DNA of 64,000 bases. It comes from Ifrita kowaldi. Lineage: Eukaryota; Chordata; Aves; Passeriformes; Cinclosomatidae. A model generated the notes under the pieces. That model searched no databases, was not told where the DNA came from, and saw only the letters and a list, made by a program, of their open reading frames with translations. This document shows positions 12,401 to 21,693 of this stretch, in pieces (the first letter of the stretch is position 1; the number at the start of each line of letters is the position of its first letter). The position numbers were made by a program, and so were the translations under genes. Where the stretch lies: contig VZRS01000286.1 in NCBI GenBank assembly GCA_013398055.1, positions 1 to 64,000 of the forward strand, in the 5' to 3' direction.

Positions 12401-13660
12401 GCTCCAGTTTAGATGGCTCGTGGAGTGTCAGGTTCCTGTCCTGCTTTATGGCAAGATTTGCAGTGGCAGTGCAGTTTCTCAATACGTTTCTTTTCCTCTG
12501 TTTTCACTCATGTCCAGCCACATCCATGCTTCATCCAGCCCTTTCCGGAGCAGCTATAGAGATGGACAGGACTCGCAGCCTGTCACCTACAGTAAGGAAA
12601 ACCTCATGAGTTCTAGGGATTCTGTGCCCCAAGTTCACATGGAGAGGGGAAACATTGCACCCCGAGCTGCCAGAGCTGCTGCTTTCAGCCAGATTCATGG
12701 CACTTTAGGCTGGGAGGGATCCTGACTATTGCAGAGTATTCCCAGGAAAGGAATTTAGGATTCAACCGAGAGGTTTCTCTTCAAGGCTCTCCAAGCGTGG
12801 GAGCTGCTTCTCTGGGTGAAACAGCCTTGGGAACCTGCAGCAAAGCACACCTGAAGTGGCTGCAGGGTAGCTGCTCCTTGCTCACTGCTTGGAAAATATT
12901 TTCTGATATTTTCTGCTGGCTTTTGAGGAGGGGCTGGTGTCACTAGAATTTCCCTGGGAAATGTTGAGCCAGCCCTTGCTTCAGTTTTTATTTCCACCCA
13001 GTGCTCCTGCAGCCGTCTCAGCACCCATCAAGACAGGCAGCAGGGTGGGAGATATTCCCACCCCTGTGGATGCAGGCAGGGTAAGAGTTCATCCTTCTCC
13101 ATCAGGGAGCAGATACCTTGAACTATGCGGACATTAACCATGACACGGGCACGGCTGAGAGCCAGTACAGCAATGCTGAGGCTTTCCGCCACCTGGAAAC
13201 CCCCCCGACAGAGTATGTGGAGGTCAGGCAGAGTGCTCAGGTAGGAGAATGCCAAGCACTGCCAAGCTGGAGGTGGTGGGAGGAAAGCTGGGCTGGGTGG
13301 GTGACAGAATGGTCAGCAGGATGGGCTGGGTGGGGAAGGAGAGGGCTGCAAAGGGAAGTGCCAAACTGGGGTGCAAGTGACCCTGGCTAATGTGGGTTCC
13401 CTCTTCGGTCCCTGTGGCTGCTCCTGGGTGCTTAAAGCATCCCAGAGAGGTTCCAGCAGACGGTGTTTGCCTGGATGTGTTTGCCCCACAAAGGATGTTT
13501 TTTGTTCATCTCCCTCATTTCCCAGCCTTTGGAGGAGGACAGAGAGGCGTTATATGCTGGGGTGCAGAAGCCCATGCCGCAGCAGGAGCAGATCTACACC
13601 AACGTGCCATCAGCTCCATGGCCCAGTGAAGAGCTCTACAGCACTGTGTGCGGCAGATGA
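9477..13660 (+). CDS. CD300-like inhibitory receptor with ITIM
   Basis: Seven exons join in phase: 9477-9516, 9630-9968, 10715-10850, 11876-11982, 12518-12591, 13106-13240 and 13526-13660, giving 321 residues. A short signal peptide (MQLLPLLAWALLPG) precedes one V-type Ig domain with C36, C50 in KFWC, C58, C105 in GTFRCGV and an unpaired-looking C94. A Ser/Thr-rich stalk follows. The membrane segment is about 183-201 with no charged residue, then RKKKK. The cytoplasmic tail has an ITIM (L237-N-Y239-A-D-I242), an ITSM-like site (T267-E-Y269-V-E-V272), and three further YxxV sites at Y287, Y301 (YTN, a possible Grb2 site) and Y315. This is the layout of CD300A/CD300LF-type receptors that recruit SHP phosphatases in leukocytes. 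An alternative frame through exon 5 (VTYS) fits exon 6 but not exon 4. Confidence 0.85.
10996..11196 (+). mobile_element. CR1 LINE 3' fragment
   Basis: The sequence carries the typical avian CR1 3' run: CCCTGTGAGGGTGGTGAGG, a CCATCCCTGGAAGTGTTCAA block, and a GATCTTTAAGGTC block near the end. It lies in the intron between the stalk and membrane exons of the inhibitory receptor, in the same orientation as the gene. It is a truncated copy with no reading frame of its own. Confidence 0.85.
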
Positions 13661-14965
13661 GCAAGCACCCGGTCCCACGGGCTGCTCCTGCTGCCAGCAG
13701 CACCCGTGAGACTTGCACAGAGGACATGGGGTTGGCGTTCTGCTCAGGCAGGAGCCAGCTCGACAGCAGAGCTGCTGCTCTCCAAGGCTTGGATGTTTCT
13801 TTGACGCAACGTCAGAGAGGATGAGGTTGTGTGGAGGCACAGAAAGAGTTGAAGATAAAGTCATCCCTTTGCATTTAGAGTCCTCATCCGTACAGCCATG
13901 GTGCTGGGAACTACCCCTTGAAGTGGGGTAGTCCAGACCAGAGACTCACCAGGCAAGGTGTGGGAGAGGTGGGCAGGGGAGGTGAGGCTGGGCTGGGGGT
14001 TGTGGGTGGGCTGGCTCCCTGTGCTGACCACTCATCCCACTCATTCCTTTGGCTGCATTGCTCCTGTGGGCTCATGCTCCCAAACACACTGGTTGCCTCA
14101 GACTGACATTTTTTCATGCTGATGCCAGCTGGCAGCTCCTGGGAACCAGGACTGTGGGAAATGTGATATCCAAGTGCATTTGCACGGGGTGCTCCTGTGG
14201 AGGGTGAGGTGTATCAGGATCTTGGTGCAGAAATGGCATCTCCCCCAGCCCTTGGTCCCACAGGCACCCAAGGGGTTTGCTCCTGCTCTTCCTCTCCCTC
14301 CACCCCCAAGGACCCCCAGCCTGGGAGCACACAGATGGGCAGTAACCATCACCTTGCTCTTCCCTGCTTTGCTGATAACTTTTTTTCTGGCACCCACTAC
14401 ATACTTTCTGTGTGAAATGTCGCTGCTTTATCAGTGACACCGAGAATCTGATAGCATTGTCTGCAGTGTGTCACTGTGTTTGTACAGCAGGTTCCCACCT
14501 GCTCAATGGTTTATTGCAGAGTGTCACCCTGAAAGCAGGTCCAGCCCCCTGCTGGTGGCCAGCTGGGCTCCGGCAGTGTGAGAACTCAGATCTTTAAGGA
14601 TAAGGACTCCTGGGGCTCCAGCACAAACCCCCAGCCCCACCACCAGCTGCTGCAGCATCACTACCCACTGGAACATTCCATGGAGTCTTGCCCCTGGCAT
14701 GCCGGTGCCCCGCCATGAGTGTTCACTCTTCTCCTGCCCAGTGCCAGGCAACTCATCCATCCACTTCCACAAAAAACAGGCCATAGGGACGGGCGTCCAT
14801 TTGTGATGGGCTGGGAGCAGAAAACCTGAGCTCTTACACATACGTGGTTGTGTGCAAGCGGTTTTGCACAAAGAGGTGAATTTTCCCTTGCCAATGGGAA
14901 TTTGGGCACTGTAGCTCTTTGCAGCCAGGCTGGTTTCAGGGCAGGGATGCTGATTTACACCACAA
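13661..14965. other. 3' UTR of inhibitory receptor and unassigned DNA
   Basis: The first few hundred bases are probably the receptor's 3' UTR. No canonical AATAAA was found; the nearest variant is AGATAAA around 13853-13859. The rest contains no exon that I can support. Confidence 0.4.
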
Positions 14966-14967
14966 CC

Positions 14968-15318
14968 AGGAGGAGGCTGAGGTGGGAGCTTCTCACTCTC
15001 TACAAATACCTGAAAGGAGGTTGTAGTCAGGTGCGGGTCAGTCTCTTCATCCAGGTAACAAGCAACAGGACAAGGGGAAACAACTCCATAGATTGTGCCA
15101 GTGAAGGTTTAGATTGGATATTAGTGAAAATTTCTACGCCAAAAGGGCTGTGAAACCCTGGAACAGGCTGCTGAGGGAAGTGGTACAGACACAATCCCTG
15201 GAGGGGTCTAAAAGACATGTAGATGTGGTACTTGGGGACATGGTTTAGTTGTGGCCTTGGCAGTGCTGGGTTAATGAATAGTCTTGATGTTCTTAGAGGT
15301 CTTTTGCAACCTAAAGGA
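14968..15318 (+). mobile_element. CR1 LINE fragment
   Basis: A degenerate CR1 3' segment. It includes CTACAAATACCTGAAAGGAGG, the AACAAGCAACAGGACAAGG block, and the GGAACAGGCTGCTGAGGGAAG block. It is of the same general subfamily as the copy at 19530-19808, and the two share the AACAAGCAACAGGACAAG wording. Confidence 0.8.
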
Positions 15319-15651
15319 TAGGTAGGGAGCCTTTTTCTGCTGGTGTGGAGATGCTGAGGCAATCTTGCAGCCTTTAGCCCTTGAGGCGTGGACCAAATTG
15401 CTCCTGTCAAAGGGGAAGCCCTCCCAGAGCTCAGCAGGCTGCTCAGAGCCCTTCTGCAGCCTGGGGAGCCCCCGTCATCAAAACCTCTTCCTCTTAAAAC
15501 CCTCAGGGGTATTGAGGCTGCAGTGTTCCCTTGGCTTTATCGGCAGAATCTGCCCACAAAGCTCACAGGAGGTCATGGAACTCCCAGGAACTGCTATCGC
15601 CACCCAGCCACTGCTTCCTGTTTCCTCTGCTGAAGAACTTCCCCTCAGTAG

Positions 15652-16000
15652 CCTTTACAGGGGGAAGGCTGAGAGAGCTGGGTGTGTTCAGCCTGGAGAA
15701 GAGAAGGCTCTGCGGAGCCCCTTCCAGTGCCTAAAGGTTATCCAAGAGAGCTGGAGAGGGACTTAGGACAAGGGCCCGGAGTGCCAGGACAAGGGGAATG
15801 GCTTCACAGTGCCAGACGGCAGGGTGAGATGGGATATTGGGAAGGAATTGTTCCCTGTGAGGGTGGTGAGGCCCTGGCACAGGGTGCCCAGAGAAGCTGT
15901 GGCTGCCCCTGGATCCCTGGAAGTGTCCAAGGCCGGGCTGGATGGGGCTTGGAGGAACCTGGGACAGTGGAAGTTGTCCCTATCCGTGGCAGAGGGCTTG
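15652..16000 (+). mobile_element. CR1 LINE fragment
   Basis: A better conserved CR1 3' segment. It runs from GAGAGAGCTGGGTGTGTTCA through CTGGAGAAGAGAAGGCTC and GTGAGGGTGGTGAGGCCCTG to CCTGGAAGTGTCCAAGGCC. It ends beside the satellite array that starts near 16020. Confidence 0.85.
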
Positions 16001-16019
16001 ACACCAGTGGCATAGGACA

Positions 16020-16773
16020 AACTGCGGTGCATGGGTGGCCGCACACAACCGTATATGCACCCCAGTGCACACTCACACACACACACGCATCCCCGGGCAC
16101 ACTCATCACTCACAGTCCCCCACACATTCATTCACAGTCACTCTCACATCGCAAGGTGCGTGCACACACACACCCACCCAAGTGCACACTCACATTCACT
16201 CACTTACACACATTCACTCACATCTCAAGGTGCGTGCATACACAATCCTTCACTCACATATTCACTCGCACTCATTCACACTCACATTCTCACACATTCA
16301 TTCACACTCACATTCATTCATGCATGCACACATTCACTTACATGCTCACACTCACATTCATACACACACACTATCACATTCACTCACACTCACTCACACA
16401 TTCATTCACACACTCTTACATTCCTTCACTCTCACATTTACTGACACGCTCACGCTCATCCGTTCTCATTCCCTCACACTCCCACGTTCATTCACACACT
16501 TTTACATACATTCACTCTCACATCTACTGACACGCTCACGCTCATCCGTTCTCATTCACTCACATTCACTCACACTCACACACACTTACATTCATTCACT
16601 CTCACATCTACTGACACGCTCACGCTCATCCGTTCTCATTCACTCACACTCACACGTTCATTCACACACTTTTACATACATTCACTCTCACATCTACTGA
16701 CACGCTCACGCTCATCCGTTCTCATTCACTCGCATTCACTCACACACTCTTATATTCATTCACTCTCACATCT
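16020..16773 (+). repeat. CACTCACA satellite with 86-bp higher-order unit
   Basis: The left part is a loose array of CACA, CATTCACT and CACTCACA steps. From about 16440 the array becomes ordered. The landmark CTGACACGCTCACGCTCATC begins at 16441, 16527, 16611 and 16697, giving units of 84-86 bases. The array stops at a single N at 16774, just where the next unit would continue, so its true length is unknown. Long His/Ser/Thr-rich open frames here are by-products of the repeat. Confidence 0.9.
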
Positions 16774-16774
16774 N
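16774..16774. other. Assembly break (single N)
   Basis: A lone N separates the satellite array from G-rich, CpG-poor unique sequence. A break inside a tandem array usually hides missing sequence of unknown length. The missing XYLT2 first exon may have been lost at or near this point. Confidence 0.8.
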
Positions 16775-19529
16775 GAAGGAGGGCGATAAAGGGGCTGGGG
16801 GGGCTGTGAGGGGGCTGAGGACGACGCGGGAGACAGGGGAGGCCTGAGGGGCTCGAGGTGGGCTGATGGCCTGGGGGGGTCATGGGAGGGCGGTGGGTGC
16901 TGGGAAGGGGCTTTCGAGGGGGAGCCCTTGAGAGGGACAGTGCCCTGGGGGGCGGGAGTGTCCTCTTGCTCAGGAGCTGGGGAGGGCACAAAGGGGATGG
17001 GCTCTGTGGGGTTGGCAAGGCCCAGACCAGGATGGGTTTCCTGGGGTGGGGGGTTCTGCAGCCTCAGGGTGCTGGAGGTGTTGGCAGCAGGGTGGGCAGC
17101 GGGATGTCACCTGGGGGGCCTCTGGCTGCAGCAGTGCAGGGTCACAGCACCTGAGAAAGGGAGCTTGTGGCCCTGGGGGTTCTGTTCGGGGTCTGGCATG
17201 GAGTGGGGAGTGTGGGGGGTTTGATGGGGGTCTTGCACTTCTCTGTGGTTTGGGAGGTATTGTGGGAAACTGGGGTCAGGGACACCCAAACCAGAAAACT
17301 CGGAATTCGGAGAGCTGGGAGGTTTGTGTCAGCTCCTGTGTAGCTGTTCTGGTGAGGGGTATCCCTGTGAAGTGGAAGAGTACAAGGAGCTTTTGGAGTC
17401 GCTGATGTCTTTGTAGCAGAACACCCTGCTAAAGGCCAAATGCATCACTTCTTTCTTGTGAGTGTGGGGAAACCCAGGCATGGTCTGGTGAAGGAGTTTG
17501 CCCAAGGTCAGACACAGAGCAGGTATCAAAGAGGACCCAGGCTGCTGAAGCGTGTTGCTGCCACCTTCAAACAAAGCTCACACCCTTGGGTTGTTAATTT
17601 GGATTTGTTTATTTGTTGGGAACTGCCCAGACTGTGTCCGGGTCTGCTATGTTGGGGTGGACCAGTGGCTGAAGCCTCCTGGTGCCTCCCTGGTGTGGAG
17701 GGTGATCCCATGGTCAGCAGTTGTAGAAAGCTTTCCTTGAGAGCAAAGAGGTGAGAAGGGGAACGGGGCAGTGTCTTGCAGTGGGGAGGGTCTCTAAAGC
17801 AACACCACTCACTCAGCAGGTGAATTCCCAACCTCAGGCCTCCTCCCGGGCCATGGGGAATGGCAATGAGCACCCTCACGTGCTGCCATACACCCATCAC
17901 CGACACACAACCAGGGATTGAATGTGGCAGGGAGAGGATCGTGATCTGGATGCACTGGAAGCATGAGAGCAGACTGATCTGGCACCAAGGAGTGCCCAGC
18001 TGCTCCTTCCTCTGTTCTGTGACCTTGATCAAATTACTTCACCTGTCCCGGCTTTTCCTTCCCTCTGCACCATCCTGCACTGCTTGTCTGCTCTTTTCTG
18101 CTCCTGCCCGTCACGGCCTCCTGGGTTGGCTCATTCTTCCTCCGTCCTTGCCTGGTTTCCCCATGTCTCATCCCTAAAATGAGCTGGGCAGCTGAACAGG
18201 TTTGGCCATGGCTCCCCTTTCCTGGAGAGGGGTTGGTTCGCCACCAGCAGTCCTGGGAATTGACAAGCCTCTTTGGCAAAGACAAGAACCATCCTTAACT
18301 TCACGGACAGCATAAACCCATTAGCAAGCTGGGAAAAGTCCAATTAACCTTTATTTCCTATAAAATGCGAAGCTCTTGGTTTCCGTGCCCTCCTGCAGCT
18401 TCTGATTTTGGCCAGACCTAGAGGAGACACTGTTCCCCTAAGGGCATTTCTGGTAAAGCCAGAGGAGCAGTCCTGGGAGAGTCTGACCTTGCAGGCCTGG
18501 AAGTTTGGGATTTCTTAATCGCCAAAGTAAATGGCTCCTTCCCATTAATGGACACAGCTCGTCCCCACCATGAATGGGCTGTGACTGGCTGTGGAGAAAG
18601 AAAGAGACACTCGAGTCCTGGAAGTGCTGTGGAGCTGGCTGTGCCTCTTGGATCCATCAGTTCTCTTCCCAAGCTTTATTTTGGCGTCCTGCAGGCTCCC
18701 TGTAATTACCAAGCAGATGCTTTATGGCGTGTGGACCAGGAGTATCTGGATCTGTCTCCATCCACCCAAGTCAACACTGAGTTTCCTACCTCCTGGAAAC
18801 CAAATTAATCTTGTTCACACATTGGGATCAAACAACACAATCCCTGTCCAGACTGATGGATGAGAGAGGAAATTCCCATTCCTGCTGCAGACAGCATGAG
18901 TGTCTCCCCACACAAGCAGAGCCGGAGGGACCAGGGTGATCCTGCCTCTGTCTTTGTGACACTGACAGCTCCTGAGTGAGTACATGAGCTTCCTGAAGCT
19001 CTTAGTCCATGGTGGAGCTGGCATTAGGAAAACCCAAACCACGAAGTTTCTGTGTGGGTGGAGAAGAGGATCTGTCACTGCAGTGTTTTAGCCCCTTGGT
19101 CTTCTGTCTTTGTCTTTCCAGGCAGGAGGTTGCACCTCTCTGGGGCCTATGTGTTGGTGTCCTCTGTGTGCTGTGGCCACCAGAGAAGCTTCCTATGAAG
19201 TGTCTTTTCTTCCAGAGAAGAGATTCCTTGATAGTTACTTTTCCTGCCAAAGAGCTTTTTAGGGGACTTACTCCAGCCATTTTAACTCAGGATTCCTCTG
19301 ATGACTTTGAAACATTTTGGTGCTGATTTTGCCTGATGAGTGCTGGGATGTGGCAGACACCAGAGTGAGACAGCCAGAGAGGGAATCCTGCAGAACACCA
19401 GGTGCTGTTAGCTCTGCTCCTCCCAGTGGCACAGTGGGACCTGTGCTGGGGATGGGATGCGGTGGATACCTGATCTGGTTCTGTGTCACTCTGGGGTGGC
19501 AGTGTCGCGTTGGGGGAGGCAGAACAGGA

Positions 19530-19808
19530 CAAGTCTCTCCAGTAACAAGCAACAGGACAAGAGGAAATGGCCTCAAGTTGTACCAGGGGAGTTTTAGGTT
19601 GGATATCAGCAAAAATTTCTTCACTGAAAGGGCTGTCAAGCCCTTGAATAGGCTGGGTGAGGAAGTGGTGGAGTCACAGTCTGTGGAGGTATCTAAACGA
19701 TGTATAGATGTGGCACTTTGGGACATGTTTTAGGGGTGGCCTTGACAGGGGTTTAACAGTTGGATGATCTTAGCGAGTCTTTCTAACCTAAATGATTCTG
19801 TGACTCTA
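19530..19808 (+). mobile_element. CR1 LINE fragment
   Basis: A degenerate CR1 3' segment with AACAAGCAACAGGACAAGAG, GATATCAGCAAAAATTTCTT and a final ATGATTCTGTGACTCT, close to the usual CR1 terminal repeat. It resembles the copy at 14968-15318 more than the one at 15652-16000. Confidence 0.8.
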
Positions 19809-21028
19809 AGCAAGCTCTGGCTGGTGCCTGGAGTCATGTGTGTGTGTCAGACGGAGGGGATGGGGAGCCTCACTGACTGTCCCACGCAGGTCTTAAATAC
19901 AGCAGAACAATGTGGCCAGAGCCGTTCCCTGCCAGGCTGGGGTGGAGGGATTACTCTGCTGTGGTGCAGTAATTAGAAACCCTTGAGTTCCTTGGCTGGC
20001 AGCTCCAGAAGGGCTGGCGATGCTTCCAACAACTTCCCTACTGGGAAAGGCAGCTAGGCATGCTCCTGAGCTGGGAACAGGGCTCCTTCCAGGGGGGTGA
20101 GCAGGACTGTAACCATGGGTGGGCATCGAATGGGGAGTGTCCCCAGAGTCAGGTGTGTTGGGGAGTGCAGGATGTGAGTGGATCAGCGAGTCTCTTCCTG
20201 TAGGAACAGGGCTGAGCCCATGGAAGAGACTCTCTCATCACTTGTGGCCTTCCGGCTGCCCTCTCCTGTGATGCTCTGTGGGGAAAACAGGTTTATAGCT
20301 CTGGAACAGATGGTCCTGCCTGGTGACTAATGAAGGGTTCACTGCCTGTCTCAGGCTGCCCGTGACGCTTGTCTGGGTGGAAGCAGACTTGGCTGATCCC
20401 CACTGAACCAGCCCCTCGGGATTTAAGCAGTGGTTTGGCCATGGTTTGCAGGCTGTGCCAGCACAACATGGGTAGTCTGGGGACCAAATGCTTTTCAATG
20501 GCCAAATGCTTTCCAGCTTTTTCACTGTGTGCTTTCTCCTGGCTGTGACCTTCCCAGCAGCTACGCTCTCAGGGGAGTCTTGTGCCAGGGGCTAGTTCAG
20601 TCCTGCTGTCCTTGTGAGGCATCTGTCCATCCTTGTGAGATGCCACTGCTCAGGAATACCCCTGGATGTTCCTTACAGTTCCCCGTGGTGCCTGGCACAG
20701 CTGCTGGGCTGTCAGGGTTTGGGGGTGCTGTGAGAGAGTCCTGGGAGACTGGGCTGGAGCAGGCAGCTGCCTGCTGTCATCCGGGAGTGCCTGCGGTGGG
20801 CTGGGGCACATGGCCCTACATCATGGGTACCACTCACTGGGAAAGTTCTTTCCCACGAGTGTGGCATGCAAACTTCCCAGCTCCCTGCTCTCCCCAAGGC
20901 TTGACTGTCTCTGCTGGTCAGCCAGCCTGGCAGAAGTAATGAAGCGTAATTAATTGCTCCCTTTACACATCCGCTTGGGTCCATGGGAGGATTTGTGACT
21001 GGATTTCTAGGGAAGGTGGTGATGGCAG

Positions 21029-21162
21029 TGCCTGCCCCAGCCCAGCACAGGGAGGCAGGGGCCAGGGAAGGGAGCGTGGGCAGGGCCTTGGTCAATGCCT
21101 GCCCTAGCCCAGCACAGGGAGGCAGGGTCCAGGGAAGGGAGCGTGGGCAGGGCCTTGGTCGA
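21029..21162 (+). repeat. 67-bp tandem duplication
   Basis: Two adjacent copies of a 67-base unit start at 21029 and 21096. They share CAGCCCAGCACAGGGAGGCA-like and GGAAGGGAGCGTGGGCAGGG wording and differ at only a few positions. It lies about 0.5 kb upstream of XYLT2 exon 2. Confidence 0.85.
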
Positions 21163-21693
21163 TTCCTGTGCAGTGCTTTCAGCCCGGAGAACACAGCTGT
21201 GGCCGCCTGGGATTCTGGCTGTGCTGGGCTTGGGCTCACAGCATGGTCATGGCAGGGAAGAGCTGGTCCAGTTGCCTCCTGGTGAAATAACCATCCCCAG
21301 ACAGTACAGCCCAGTGCTCATCTCCAGCGTCAGGGATGTCCCTGCATGGGCAGGACCTCGGAGGGTGGCTGGTGCAGACACAGCCCGCTGTGTCCATTTA
21401 GTCTCCAGTGAGCCCAACCACAGAGAGTGAGACCGTCTGGGTGTCCCCATGATGGGGGCATAGGCAGGGGGCTGCTGTCGGGTCTTAGCCTGGGTTTTAG
21501 GTGGTGAAAGGGCTGTGTTATGTCCTTTGCCGCACAGTGGTTGCTCCTGGAGCACCTGCCATGCTGCAGCATTGAGCTATGTGGGGACTGGGAACAGGGA
21601 TGCTCTGAGGAGTGTGCTGACAGAGCTAGGGGGAAGCAGGCCCAAGTTAATGCTGTCTGTCCTCTCTTCTGCATCCACATGGACATGCAACAG

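Larger units (their letters stand above)
16775..21693. other. Region upstream of XYLT2 exon 2
   Basis: I searched here for the XYLT2 first exon, expected to encode a short basic N-terminus and a membrane anchor, and did not find it. The stretch 16775-17250 is G-rich but not CpG-rich. A CR1 fragment (19530-19808) and a 67-bp tandem duplication (21029-21162) are present. No other gene can be supported. Part of this region may be the first intron of XYLT2. Confidence 0.5.

Noticed and set aside
12518..12591. Alternative frame of this exon ending in a VTYS tyrosine site
   Set aside because: It fits the next exon only through the acceptor at 13112 and is out of phase with the membrane exon. The frame ending LSPT fits both sides.
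15682..16700. Long plus-strand reading frames rich in His, Ser and Thr
   Set aside because: They are made by the CACTCACA satellite and the adjoining CR1 copy, and several frames are open at once. They are not a gene.
16020..16773. CRISPR-like or other regularly spaced array
   Set aside because: Units are contiguous with no unique spacers, and the genome is that of a vertebrate. It is satellite DNA.
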